Shown: one piece after another, positions 37,817 through 46,112 of the stretch
Numbering within the stretch: position 1 is the stretch's first letter
Layout: every line of letters begins with the position of its first letter
DNA from: Haloterrigena sp. H1
GTDB lineage: Archaea > Halobacteriota > Halobacteria > Halobacteriales > Natrialbaceae
NCBI RefSeq assembly: GCF_005938085.1
Contig: NZ_SMZK01000001.1
Coordinates: 310,001 to 374,000, forward strand
Reading direction: 5' to 3'
Length of the DNA stretch: 64,000 bases
Position numbers and translations under genes: made by a program
Notes under the pieces: model-generated
Seen by the model: the letters and a program-made list of their open reading frames with translations, nothing else
What the model was told of the DNA's origin: nothing
The model's database searches: none

Positions 37817-38128
37817 CTATCGCCACGGTCCAGAATCAATTCTAAGATGGCTGATGGACCTTCTAAGCGATTCTATGACCTCACGAATGGTTTCCATCAT
37901 GATAAACGAAAAAAACGCTTCAGGAGATGTATGTGGGCCTATAAACAATTTTGGTAGAATAGGAATAGGTGACTTATTGAGTTTAGATATTATTTCTATC
38001 TCCCATTCAATTGTATCACTATTATTGTATAATGAGTGTATTTCATCTGATAGTATTGCTGCCTGCCTACGCTTCGATCTTTCCAACTGATCAAATCGAA
38101 ACCAGAACCCCGTGAGAGGTTGGAACAT
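37817..38128 (-). CDS. Hypothetical protein of the element
   Basis: A 103-residue frame with a natural composition. A basic first segment (LERSKRRQAAILSDEI) is followed by a mainly helical body (TIEWEIEIISKLNKSPIPI) and TIREVIESLRRSISHLRID at the C terminus. The opposing 125-codon frame on the plus strand (37713-38090) is rich in rare Ser/Ile runs and is less protein-like. Small, partly basic helical proteins of elements are often DNA-binding, but no helix-turn-helix signature is clear. Function unknown. Confidence 0.42.
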   Translation of the reverse strand: MFQPLTGFWFRFDQLERSKRRQAAILSDEIHSLYNNSDTIEWEIEIISKLNKSPIPILPKLFIGPHTSPEAFFSFIMMETIREVIESLRRSISHLRIDSGPWR

Positions 38129-38341
38129 GAACTGGAAAGGGATCGTCTATATTAACGTAACCCGACTCGAGAAGATTCTATAATCGGCTATAGAAGGGGG
38201 TAGTATGCTGCTATCTCCCCTTCCTGCCAGTCTATTAGATCACCCTTACAAACATTCCCTTCCAGTTGATCCGGGTTGTACCGTGTTATACCACAGTCCT
38301 TTGTAAATAAATTAGTTTAGTTGTTAAAGTTAGACTGCTAT

Positions 38342-39148
38342 CTAGTACCAAGGATCCTCATCAAGGCGAGATGGATGGACGTCATTTGCAGTTAAGTCAA
38401 GGTCGCTTTCATTTACGGCGTTTCCCACTACTTGCGAGAACCAGCTTGGTGTATCGGGGGCAATATATATTCCTTCAATCAGCTTATTTATATCAATAGA
38501 AATATTAAAATAGAGTTTGGAATTCTCCTCTTCATCACCCATATTGGACATGTCAGATATCACGGCCCGCACTTCATGTTCGTGTGAGAATTCTTGTCTT
38601 TTAAACAGTATCTGCTGAAATGCATTTGGATTTTCGGTTCTATTTATAACACGGGCAATTTTGGCTTCTGACTCCCTATCAATATCGTGTAAGTCTGAGT
38701 AAAAATCAACATAAAAAAGATCACCAATATATACGGTTTCCTCTGTTTCTTTGAATGCATCCTTCATTCGTTCAATAGTGCTGACAATAGCAATGGACTT
38801 GTCTTCATTTCCATATAGATCCCACATTGCGGCAGACTCAGTATCATTAGCATGCCAACAATTGAGAAACATGCTTTTCCTGAAGTTCTTTACACCTTTG
38901 CTCCACTGTTTCAGAAGGTCTACTTCTTCTGAATCAATTTCTGACTGAGCCTCCCTTAGGGATTTATCGCGTAATTGTTTCAATGCCTTAGGAGTTGTAC
39001 CTTCAAAAGGGTCACTGAAATCATCAGCACGATGGAAGTGTAATTTCTCCTTTTGAATAATCCACATTAGCTTGGGGAAATCCATATACCGCCATACAAG
39101 TTGAGAATCATTTGGAGGGTCGAACACAGGGTGGTCGCTGTACGGCAT
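38342..39148 (-). CDS. DUF2971 family protein
   Basis: A 268-residue soluble protein with the DUF2971 layout. The N-terminal block is WRYMDFPKLMWIIQKEKLHFHRADDFSDPFEG, and the central FLNCWHANDTESAAMWDLYG carries the conserved Cys-Trp and Met-Trp pairs. QEFSHEHEVRAVISD follows near residue 205. No enzymatic activity is established to my knowledge. The family is found on mobile elements and in defence-rich regions in many prokaryotes, which fits the location here. AT-rich codons suggest transfer. Confidence 0.8.
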   Translation of the reverse strand: MPYSDHPVFDPPNDSQLVWRYMDFPKLMWIIQKEKLHFHRADDFSDPFEGTTPKALKQLRDKSLREAQSEIDSEEVDLLKQWSKGVKNFRKSMFLNCWHANDTESAAMWDLYGNEDKSIAIVSTIERMKDAFKETEETVYIGDLFYVDFYSDLHDIDRESEAKIARVINRTENPNAFQQILFKRQEFSHEHEVRAVISDMSNMGDEEENSKLYFNISIDINKLIEGIYIAPDTPSWFSQVVGNAVNESDLDLTANDVHPSRLDEDPWY

Positions 39149-39281
39149 TAGAAAGGTATTGAAATTCGCACATTAAGAAATGAGGGGGTTGATGATTTAT
39201 CGCAGTCCTTTGTAGAGAAAGGGCTGCGGCAAAAGGACAACAAATAAGAAATTATAACTATCTGTATGGTATTCCTTATCT

Positions 39282-39884
39282 ATGCCATTCTTTGGCGGAA
39301 AGACTGAACCGGGCTCCGATGCTTTTCTTCCCTGTCCAGAATGTGGGGAGGATGAGATATATTCTCAGAGCGATGGCCTTCTAAGCTTCACGGAGTATAT
39401 CTGCAATAATTGCGGTTATGAGGCTGAAAAACACGAAGTAAAAGAATTTCATAAGGAAGTTATGGACGAAATGAAGAAGAAACAAGCAGTAGATGCATTG
39501 CCAGAACGGATCTCTGACCCTGAACTGAGCCAACAAGTCAAAGATAGGAAGGCTGAGGGATGGGATATTGAGGAAATTACAGATTCAGGTGGGCGGGTGG
39601 TAATGTCTTCTACTAATGGTGGGACCATCGGGGGCCACGCCTTGACTGGCGCTCTCACGGGCTTATGGACATTTGGAATGGGTAACGTAGCATATGACAA
39701 AATGTCAAAGAAGAAAAACAAAGAGCGGATTGTGTTGCGGGCAGATGGAGACTCCAATCCTCCGAACAGTAATACCAAAAACCCCACCGAACTCATCCGT
39801 GAATTAAATCAACTCAAGGAAGAGGGGTTAATATCTGACACTGAGTTTGAAGAGAAAAAACAACAACTGTTAGACGAGATGTAG
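39282..39884 (+). CDS. Zinc-ribbon protein with glycine-rich helix and SHOCT tail
   Basis: A 200-residue protein in three parts. An N-terminal zinc ribbon has Cys18/Cys21 and Cys41/Cys44. A central region includes GGTIGGHALTGALTGLWTFGMGN, a glycine-spaced hydrophobic segment resembling a membrane-inserting glycine zipper. The C-terminal motif TELIRELNQLKEEGLISDTEFEEKKQQLL is a SHOCT domain. SHOCT proteins often pair with membrane components. The ATG follows AAATTATAAC by about 27 bp, so it is leaderless. It is divergent from the DUF2971 gene with 133 bp between starts. Confidence 0.75.
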   Translation: MPFFGGKTEPGSDAFLPCPECGEDEIYSQSDGLLSFTEYICNNCGYEAEKHEVKEFHKEVMDEMKKKQAVDALPERISDPELSQQVKDRKAEGWDIEEITDSGGRVVMSSTNGGTIGGHALTGALTGLWTFGMGNVAYDKMSKKKNKERIVLRADGDSNPPNSNTKNPTELIRELNQLKEEGLISDTEFEEKKQQLLDEM

Positions 39885-39898
39885 ATCTGGTTCTTGAC

Positions 39899-40906
39899 CT
39901 AAATATCCTTGACGTATTCTTTTCGCCTTTCGGCTTTTTGAGCACTTGTACCCTTGTCGTAATGCTTCTCAAGCACCTTTCCACTCATATTTACCCTCTC
40001 TCCCGTGACGTCTTTCGGTTGTCCTGCATTCCGCGCCGCCGTCACATATCCACGACGAAGTGCGTGGGGGCTCACTGAACCGGGACACTTGCAAGAGGTA
40101 TTCCAAGACATTGCTTCGCACGTCTCAGGGTCACGGTTAAACGGGCATTCTCCACCGTTGTAGTAGCAGGGGCGAGTTGCAGTGTACACGTACCGTTGAA
40201 TCGTTGTCTCCACCACGCGCCCGTTTTTGGACGTAAGAAGCGGTTCCCGTCCGTATTCGTCCGTCTCCCCGTTCCGGTTCATCTCAACGTAGTCCCGGAT
40301 GGTTTCTGCCATCTCTGACGTAATCAATACGTCCCTTTCGCTCTTTTCTTTGTTCTTCAGCGGCGTTCCTATCGTTGGCCGATGGCGAAGTTCCAGTGCG
40401 GGCCGTCCGTCATCAAAATCTTCAACATCAAGAGCCCGAAGCCCGCTCATCCGCATTCCTGTCTTCCAGAGGATTAGCAAGGTGATGTGACGGTTACTCG
40501 CGTACTGGTACTTTTCGAGGAAGTCTAGCATTTCAAGGGCTTCGTCCCGAGTCAGGAGATCATCACATATCTCGTCATCTTTGCTGACTGAGGGAATCCG
40601 AACCATGTCGGCCATCCCCCGAGGGACGGCTTGGATGTGTTCGCAGAACTCGATAAACTGCTTGAGCGTCATCATGTCTTGACGGGCTGTAATAACCTTC
40701 ACGTTCGATAGACGGTGTTCCTTGTATCGCTGAATGAGTTCGCTGTCCAGTTCGTTGAGACTCGTAAGGTTCTGCTCATCAAGCCAGTCGCAGAACTGTC
40801 GCAGAGTTGTTCTGTAGTTCTTGATTGTTTTCTTGGTGACTCCCGGCCTCTTGTCGTTGAGGAATCTATTCTTCGCTTCGTGTGGCGGTGTTGGTTTCAG
40901 ACTCAT
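39899..40906 (-). CDS. Tyrosine recombinase/integrase of the element
   Basis: The start is the ATG at 40906 (MSLKPTPP); the frame is open farther upstream but that part crosses the att region. The 335-residue protein has an N-terminal SAM-like core-binding domain (about 1-115) and a catalytic domain. Catalytic residues are Arg152 (TGMRMSGLRALD), His281 and Arg284 (SPHALRRGY) and Tyr316 (LEKHYDKG). A Cys-rich insert (Cys247, 254, 263, 272, 274) precedes the HxxR motif, as in other haloarchaeal integrases. The position against attR fits self-integration into tRNA-Thr. Confidence 0.92.
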   Translation of the reverse strand: MSLKPTPPHEAKNRFLNDKRPGVTKKTIKNYRTTLRQFCDWLDEQNLTSLNELDSELIQRYKEHRLSNVKVITARQDMMTLKQFIEFCEHIQAVPRGMADMVRIPSVSKDDEICDDLLTRDEALEMLDFLEKYQYASNRHITLLILWKTGMRMSGLRALDVEDFDDGRPALELRHRPTIGTPLKNKEKSERDVLITSEMAETIRDYVEMNRNGETDEYGREPLLTSKNGRVVETTIQRYVYTATRPCYYNGGECPFNRDPETCEAMSWNTSCKCPGSVSPHALRRGYVTAARNAGQPKDVTGERVNMSGKVLEKHYDKGTSAQKAERRKEYVKDI

Positions 40907-40962
40907 TGTTGGTTTCCACCACAGTCTGCGATACTTGCGCAAGTGGCCTTTAGCGGGCTTTT

Positions 40963-41008
40963 GCGTCCGGTATGACGAGAGCCCGGGGGGCAATCCCGGC
41001 CTAGGCTT
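40963..41008 (+). repeat. Decayed tRNA-Thr 3' half (attR)
   Basis: It aligns with tRNA-Thr from the anticodon stem onward: GCGTCC, then GACGAGAGCCCGGG, then AATCCCGGCCTAGGCTT. Three bases are lost in the anticodon loop, and the T-loop TTCAA is changed to GGGCA. It therefore cannot be a tRNA and is the displaced host 3' end of the insertion. Confidence 0.82.
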
Positions 41009-41366
41009 TTCTCGGAATCCATCGCTCCTCGAGTCGCTTCGCTGGTCTGCCTCGCTGATGGACTCTCCTCGGATCGCTATCGTAGCCACGTCACGCACAG
41101 CCGATCGCGAGACTGTGTCCTGTGACCCGGTGTGTGACTCGATTCGGTCGGCATCCTGTCGGAGACGAGTGGCCGCTCACACGCGATATCTGATCCTCCA
41201 ACGTGTACTATCGTCTACTCGAATCGGTGCTACTCGAGCACAGAATCGTCGTTCGATTGCGGTTCGACATGCAACTGCGGCGTACTGTCGAGCCCGCTCG
41301 GGGCCTCGAGCAAAGCTGCAACTGCCGGCTGATCGTTTTTTACCCTATAAGCGGTGCGTTGTGGTG
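41009..41366. other. Intergenic region right of element
   Basis: 358 bp of GC-rich host DNA without a credible gene. A long plus-strand frame crosses it but is Arg/Ser-rich noise. Near the right end a TTTTTTACCCTATAA stretch (about 41335-41350) is a plausible TATA region for the small zinc-finger gene. Confidence 0.5.
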
Positions 41367-41483
41367 ATGATTAGAATGCCGAGCTGTACGTCGTGTAACA
41401 ACTCTGTTTCGTACGATTTCGCGTCCGCACACGGTAACGGCGACACCGTCGACTGGTGTCCACGATGTCGAAACGGCCGGTGA
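41367..41483 (+). CDS. Small CPxC-type zinc-finger protein
   Basis: A 38-residue protein, or 35 if translation starts at the ATG at 41376. It has a CTSC pair and a CPRC pair separated by about 20 residues (NSVSYDFASAHGNGDTVDW), a compact zinc ribbon of the small CPxCG-related type that haloarchaea carry in large numbers. A TATA-like CCCTATAA lies about 20 bp upstream. Function unknown; some relatives affect stress response or motility. Confidence 0.65.
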   Translation: MIRMPSCTSCNNSVSYDFASAHGNGDTVDWCPRCRNGR

Positions 41484-41501
41484 GGCCGGTCAAAACGAGC
41501 G

Positions 41502-43136
41502 TTACCGGTCGGTCAACAGTCGGCGAAGGATGTCACCGTAGGCGGGGCGAGTGATGAGCACCCCGATGAAGACACCGAGGATGGTGATGATCGCGAACCC
41601 GCGGAGGTCGCCGAGACTCAAGACGGCGAGTGGCGAGAGGGCAACGACGGTCGTCGCCGCGGCGGCGCCGATGACCCAGAAGGCTTTGCGGAACCGCGAC
41701 TGGAAGACGCGTTCCGAGCTGACATCTCCTTCGTCCATCACCTCGTCGGCGATGATCACGAGGTCGTCGACCCCAGTCCCGACGACGGCGATGAACCCGG
41801 CGACGTGGGAGAGATCCAGCGGCATGCGGATCAGCGCGGCGAACCCGAGCAAGACGACGACCTCGGCCAGTGCCGTGACGATCATCGGCAGAGCGACGCG
41901 CGTGTCCGTATAGCGGGCGTAGACGACGCCACTGACGGTGAGCACCGAGAGGAGCCCGATCAGCAGGGAGTACTGCTTGAACTGGTCGGCGTGGGCCGCT
42001 TCGATCGAGTAGACCTGACTCTCACCGAAGTCGAGTGGCGCGCGCAGGCTGCCGGCTTTCAGATTGACCGAGAGCGACTGGGCGTCCTGCTGGTTCTGGG
42101 CACCCATCTGGAAGGTGGGATCGTTGGCCCACTCTTGACTTCGCATCGAGTCGGCCAGACTCGAGCCCATGCTGTGTGCGGCGACGGGCTTGCCGTCGGT
42201 GACCGTCACCAGACAGTACTGCTCGGCCTCGTGGTCGAAGTCAACGGTTCCATTGGTGGTGCCGAGACTACACCGGCCCATTCCTTCGTTCGGGTCGGTG
42301 AAGCCCTGATCGTTCATCTGCTGTTGGAACCCGGGCGCGGCTTCCTCACTGACCTGGACCGGGACCACGTAGCCCTGACTCGCCTGGCCCGGCCGCGACT
42401 GTGGCTGCTGGGGTGGGTCGACGCTGGCGATGTCGTCACCGGTCAGCACCGTTTCGTTGGTCTGGTTCCCGCTTTCGGTGGGATAGTAGGCGACGACCTC
42501 GACGACACCTCGCTCGGAGAGGATATTGCGGAGTTCGTTGGAGCCCATATTGGGCACCTCGACGACGATATAGTGATTTCCGTTCGGCGTCGTCTGCTCG
42601 TAGACCGTCCCACCGGAGAGCCCCGCAGCGTTGATCTTTGTCTGGATAGTCTCGATGATCTGATCGCGGGTCCGCTGGCTCACGCCATCACGGATGTCGT
42701 CTTCGGAGACGTCGGCGCCTGCCGATTGCAGTGCCGCAGCGAACTCCGCTTCGCTGACGTCGTCTGTGAATACCTCTGCGACGACCGTCCCGTCGTCTTG
42801 GACGTGGACGCTGGCGTTCGCCGGCTCGAGGCCGAGTTGGTCCACCCCGTCACCGCGGAGTGCTTGCTCGAATTCGTCGATACGGGCTTCGTCGACCCCA
42901 TCGGACGCGATCCCCTCAGCGGTCATCCCCGTGACGGGAGCCCGCAACCGGGTCCCGCCCTCGAGGCCGAGGCCGAACTCGAGGTTCGTCGGACTGTCTT
43001 GGAGGCTCTCGTTTCCGGCGACGCTGTTGTCGGCGACGATGCCGCCAGGGATGAACAGGGCGACGACGGCAAAGCCGACGAACGCCACCAGCATGAGGAC
43101 CCGCCAGTTGGCTTTGACGGCGCTGATCGGATTCAT
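41502..43136 (-). CDS. secD: Protein-export membrane protein SecD
   Basis: A 544-residue inner membrane protein of the RND-like SecDF family that uses the ion gradient to aid Sec export. It has one N-terminal helix, a large extracytoplasmic P1-type region (about 45-360, with LGLEGGTRLRAPV) and a bundle of five helices. The bundle includes the conserved DDLVIIADEVMDEG and FAIITILGVFIGVLITRPAY. secD follows secF with a 4-bp ATGA overlap, so the two are translationally coupled in the archaeal order F then D. Confidence 0.95.
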   Translation of the reverse strand: MNPISAVKANWRVLMLVAFVGFAVVALFIPGGIVADNSVAGNESLQDSPTNLEFGLGLEGGTRLRAPVTGMTAEGIASDGVDEARIDEFEQALRGDGVDQLGLEPANASVHVQDDGTVVAEVFTDDVSEAEFAAALQSAGADVSEDDIRDGVSQRTRDQIIETIQTKINAAGLSGGTVYEQTTPNGNHYIVVEVPNMGSNELRNILSERGVVEVVAYYPTESGNQTNETVLTGDDIASVDPPQQPQSRPGQASQGYVVPVQVSEEAAPGFQQQMNDQGFTDPNEGMGRCSLGTTNGTVDFDHEAEQYCLVTVTDGKPVAAHSMGSSLADSMRSQEWANDPTFQMGAQNQQDAQSLSVNLKAGSLRAPLDFGESQVYSIEAAHADQFKQYSLLIGLLSVLTVSGVVYARYTDTRVALPMIVTALAEVVVLLGFAALIRMPLDLSHVAGFIAVVGTGVDDLVIIADEVMDEGDVSSERVFQSRFRKAFWVIGAAAATTVVALSPLAVLSLGDLRGFAIITILGVFIGVLITRPAYGDILRRLLTDR

Positions 43137-44008
43137 GAGCGGACCCCCTTGAATTTGTACCAGCGAAGCAAGCTCAGGTTCAACATGTACGTGTTCATCA
43201 GGTCGGCTGCGAGGCCGACGAACAGGATGATACCGATCGATGCCAGCAGATCGATACCGAACAGAAACGCCGCGACGCCCATGACGAGCATCGCGACCAT
43301 CGACGTGACGGTCATCGTGACGCCAGTACGCATCGCGCGGTACGTACTTTCATAGAAGTCACCGCTCCGGCGCAGGACGTGGTTGTTCAACAGGATGTCG
43401 GAGTCGACGGAGTACCCGATCAGCATCAACAACCCGGCGACCGTCCCAAGCGAGAGCGGAATCCCGGCGAGGCGCATGAACGCAAGCGGGATCATGAGAT
43501 CGGAAAACGCCGAGATGACGATCGCAATCGACGGAACGAACGTCCGAAAGAGGAGGAACGCGATGGCGCTCATCCCGACGAAGGCGATGACGAGTCCCAT
43601 CAGAGCCGTCTGCTGGCTCCCCTGCCCGAAGCTCGCCGACGTCGACGAGATCGATCGGATGATATCATCACCGCCGTCCTGGGCCAGATTCGACTCGGCC
43701 TGCTCCCGCAGGGTCTGGGAGTCACTCGAGGCGAACTGCACGATATACTGGTTCTCGCCGCCCGCCGCCGTCACCGATTCGGGCTGTTCGTCGAACGCCG
43801 CCGGAATGTCGTCGGCCGGCGTCGTCGTCTGGACGGTCAGTTCCGTCCCACCGGCGAAGTCCATCCCCAGCGGCACCGGCGTGCCGTACACGAGAAACGA
43901 CCCGCTGAGGACGAGCAATGCAACCGCGAGGACCGCGAGCGGAACCGCCGCGAGCTGGCGGTTACTGTACCGGTTGTATTCGATCTCCGGTACGTCGAAA
44001 TACGCCAT
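43133..44008 (-). CDS. secF: Protein-export membrane protein SecF
   Basis: A 291-residue partner of SecD with six predicted helices and the short P1-like extracytoplasmic loop after helix 1 (GMDFAGGTELTVQT is the SecF signature). The cytoplasmic-side helix segment GYSVDSDILLNNHVLR is also typical. It starts the operon; the stop overlaps the secD start. Confidence 0.95.
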   Translation of the reverse strand: MAYFDVPEIEYNRYSNRQLAAVPLAVLAVALLVLSGSFLVYGTPVPLGMDFAGGTELTVQTTTPADDIPAAFDEQPESVTAAGGENQYIVQFASSDSQTLREQAESNLAQDGGDDIIRSISSTSASFGQGSQQTALMGLVIAFVGMSAIAFLLFRTFVPSIAIVISAFSDLMIPLAFMRLAGIPLSLGTVAGLLMLIGYSVDSDILLNNHVLRRSGDFYESTYRAMRTGVTMTVTSMVAMLVMGVAAFLFGIDLLASIGIILFVGLAADLMNTYMLNLSLLRWYKFKGVRS

Positions 44009-44125
44009 ATATCGCTTCTCTTGCAGCCCACGAAGTAAGCCTTCTCAATTCGGACTCTCTTTACGGCCGCGTGGTCCCGAATCAAATTCCGCGATTTCGA
44101 ACCTCGAGACAGTGATGTTATCGGC

Positions 44126-44599
44126 TCAGTCCGGCAAATACCGGACGCTCAACACGCCGTCGTCGGCCGAGCGCCGGACTTCCACCCGAACCGCCTCGAG
44201 TCTGGCCGCGCGCGCGATCGTCTCCTCGTCCTCGAGGACGTCCTGGGCCGCCGCCTCGAGTTCGCTCTCGGGGACACAGAACACGTGTAGTTCACCTGTT
44301 CCAGCCCGTTCTTCCTGAATCAGGTCGCCGACGTCACCGTCGGCTGCCAACTCCTTTTCGTGCTGGGTCGGCTCGAGATCGCTGTCGACCAGCTCGATCG
44401 AGCGCCGTTCCGCGACGTCGATCACTTCCCACGCGACCTCGAGGGGCGGTTCCGGTGCGACGGTCGCCTCGAGAACGTCGTGGACCTCGAGGCCGGGATT
44501 CGACCCGAGGGGGTGGACCTGTGCGGTCTCGACGTCGCGGACGACCGCCGATTCGGGTTCGGCGTGCGTGACGACGAAGGTACCCGTCTTTTTGCTCAT
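44126..44599 (-). CDS. DUF5812 family protein
   Basis: The start is set at MSKKTGTFVV (44599), 26 codons inside the longest frame. The 157-residue acidic protein has an N-terminal beta-rich part (SAVVRDVETAQVHPLGSNPGLEVHDVLEATV, reminiscent of an OB fold) and a helical C-terminal half (PESELEAAAQDVL). It is a haloarchaeal family (DUF5812) without known function. It lies upstream of secF by 117 bp on the same strand. Confidence 0.75.
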   Translation of the reverse strand: MSKKTGTFVVTHAEPESAVVRDVETAQVHPLGSNPGLEVHDVLEATVAPEPPLEVAWEVIDVAERRSIELVDSDLEPTQHEKELAADGDVGDLIQEERAGTGELHVFCVPESELEAAAQDVLEDEETIARAARLEAVRVEVRRSADDGVLSVRYLPD

Positions 44600-44835
44600 G
44601 GTCGCTCGTAGGTCATTGATAGGTTTCGGGGTTTCGGCTTTGGGTTGTGTGGTAGCTGCTCGAGTGAGAGTCGCCACTGGGGTCGACTCGAGAGATCCTA
44701 CGGCAAATCGTGGCCCGTGTATTTATTCCTGAATGAGTTGTAGTGGTGTGGGACTGCCGGAGTGAGTTGCCACTCCTGTATGTGCAAAGACACATCTACG
44801 CTATCAGGATACAATCGTCTCGAAATGCGGTTCCG

Positions 44836-45330
44836 TTACTCTGACTGGTCTTCGGACGAGTCCGTCTCAAACGCAGGCGGCAGTCCTCTGTGGGTAATAC
44901 CGGCTCGGTCTTCGATCTGGAGTTGGTATAGTTTGGTGTTTTCTGATGTGCCAGCCCGTTCGAACAAGTCCGGACGCCACCGCATTTCCATAGCATCTTC
45001 GATTGGCTCTCGCTCGCTCTCAGGAACATCACTGATCGAGCCAGTGAGAAGAACGCTCGTCCACATGAATGGTGTGTCAACATTGAATACGAGGAATCGA
45101 GCAGCATCAGCACGGTCGCTGAGGTCTTCTTTCTGACTTTCAGGCCCTATAACATACAGGAAGTAGATTTGGGATCCACCGTCATACCAGAAGAATAGCG
45201 GGCGCATGACGGGGACATTCTTGGTTGGAAGACCGAGCACCCCAATACTCTGACTCGACAGAAACCCGCGAATCTCGTCGTCATTCATCCGGACCATGCC
45301 ATAGTCGCTGAGTTCGTCGGTCGTCATCAT
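44836..45330 (-). CDS. PNPOx-like flavin-dependent protein
   Basis: The first of two adjacent ATGs (45330, 45327) is used. The 164-residue protein has the split beta-barrel of the pyridoxamine 5'-phosphate oxidase superfamily: IRGFLSSQSIGVLGLPTKNVPVMRPLFFWYDG then a beta-rich middle. It probably binds FMN, F420 or heme, and a role in B6 synthesis is not implied. Low-complexity haloarchaeal insertions are absent. Its upstream region (45331-45731) belongs to an accessory patch. Confidence 0.78.
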   Translation of the reverse strand: MMTTDELSDYGMVRMNDDEIRGFLSSQSIGVLGLPTKNVPVMRPLFFWYDGGSQIYFLYVIGPESQKEDLSDRADAARFLVFNVDTPFMWTSVLLTGSISDVPESEREPIEDAMEMRWRPDLFERAGTSENTKLYQLQIEDRAGITHRGLPPAFETDSSEDQSE

Positions 45331-45731
45331 GTACCACGATGGTCCGAGACCACTAAGATGTTCCTGGCGGAATGTCACCTGCGTCTCAGACCTCTCTCCA
45401 AAGTGTGTCTTCGTGGCAAGTTGGCTTTCCACGCACGACTTACGGTTCACCCATCGTGTAACCACTGTACCTACCCTCCGCTACGTTGGCTCAGCATCGT
45501 GTAGTTTCTGGGTGGGTCCTGCCAGAGAACGTCCAGAATCTTTGCGGTCCTCAGTCAGTGGTTATACTGCCGGACAAAACGGTTCATACCTCGATCGCAC
45601 CCAAGACGCTGTCGCCGACGGCGACAGCCGTCGAGAAATGCATGGCCGAGAAGCGACGGTTCGAACTCGAGCGTGCGACCTGACACGACGCCAGATTCGG
45701 CAGCGACACGCCAGTCGAGAGCAAGAGCACG
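45331..45731. other. Non-coding part of accessory patch
   Basis: About 400 bp without a firm gene. It contains a 21-base perfect inverted repeat GCTGTCGCC-GAC-GGCGACAGC at 45608-45628. A 65-codon plus-strand frame (45486-45683) spans the hairpin and ends in a basic segment; it is not convincing. Confidence 0.45.
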
Positions 45732-46112
45732 ATGCACGAACACGCCGACGGACAGTCCGGCAACTGGAAGGTCTGCCGCAAGTATCACGAGAAGCCCCGG
45801 CGATACGACGGCTGGTACTGTTTTGTCGTCTACCGACCGCGTGGGCGATCGGGACTGACGATCCTCCAAGACAAGATGGTTCGCTCGAGGGATCTCCCGT
45901 TGCTGCGGTGGCACGATGGCGGCGATCACCGCAGGACCGAGCAGGCGAGGATCGCGATCGACTCGATTTTTAATAAAACAGCAATGGGGGATGGGGGGAT
46001 ACCTCCGGATGGAGTTCCGGAGGTGGTCTATTGTTTTCGGTTATTACTGTTGACTCTTTCGGTAAACGTCATTCGGCCAACAAGGTTATTTCACCGCAAT
46101 TTGAATCCGTAG
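45732..46112 (+). CDS. Possible hypothetical protein, probably decayed at the 3' end
   Basis: A 126-codon frame. Its first 75 residues (GNWKVCRKYHEKPRRYDGWYCFVVYRP, then LTILQDKMVRSRDLPLLRWHDGGDHR) look like real protein. The last 45 codons pass through an AT-rich stretch and a perfect 9-bp-stem hairpin (46001-46024) and do not. The gene may end earlier by frameshift, or be a remnant. No family recognised. Confidence 0.33.
   Translation: MHEHADGQSGNWKVCRKYHEKPRRYDGWYCFVVYRPRGRSGLTILQDKMVRSRDLPLLRWHDGGDHRRTEQARIAIDSIFNKTAMGDGGIPPDGVPEVVYCFRLLLLTLSVNVIRPTRLFHRNLNP
46001..46024 (+). terminator. Hairpin ACCTCCGGA-TCCGGAGGT
   Basis: A perfect 9-bp stem with a 6-base loop (TGGAGT), without a following T-run. 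It could be a transcript-end structure or part of a mobile remnant. Confidence 0.3.

Larger units (their letters stand above)
36018..41008. mobile_element. AT-rich integrated element in tRNA-Thr, about 5 kb
   Basis: The element runs from the 3' end of tRNA-Thr(GGU) to a second tRNA 3' half at 40963-41008. It contains a tyrosine integrase whose start lies just inside the right end, four other plausible genes, and a repeat cluster. Base composition drops sharply from the GC-rich flanks, and CTCGAG is almost absent. There is no recognisable Rep, capsid or conjugation gene. It may be a plasmid or virus remnant, or a satellite that relies on a helper. Confidence 0.82.

Noticed and set aside
37713..38090. 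125-codon plus-strand frame in the element
   Set aside because: Opposed by a more protein-like frame on the minus strand and partly built of repeat DNA.
40821..41483. 220-codon plus-strand frame across attR
   Set aside because: Only the last 38 codons look like protein; these are listed as the small zinc finger.
41805..43355. 516-codon plus-strand frame over secD
   Set aside because: Antisense shadow of SecD; no motif or start signal.
45486..45683. 65-codon plus-strand frame before the decayed gene
   Set aside because: Spans a perfect hairpin and has no family pattern.
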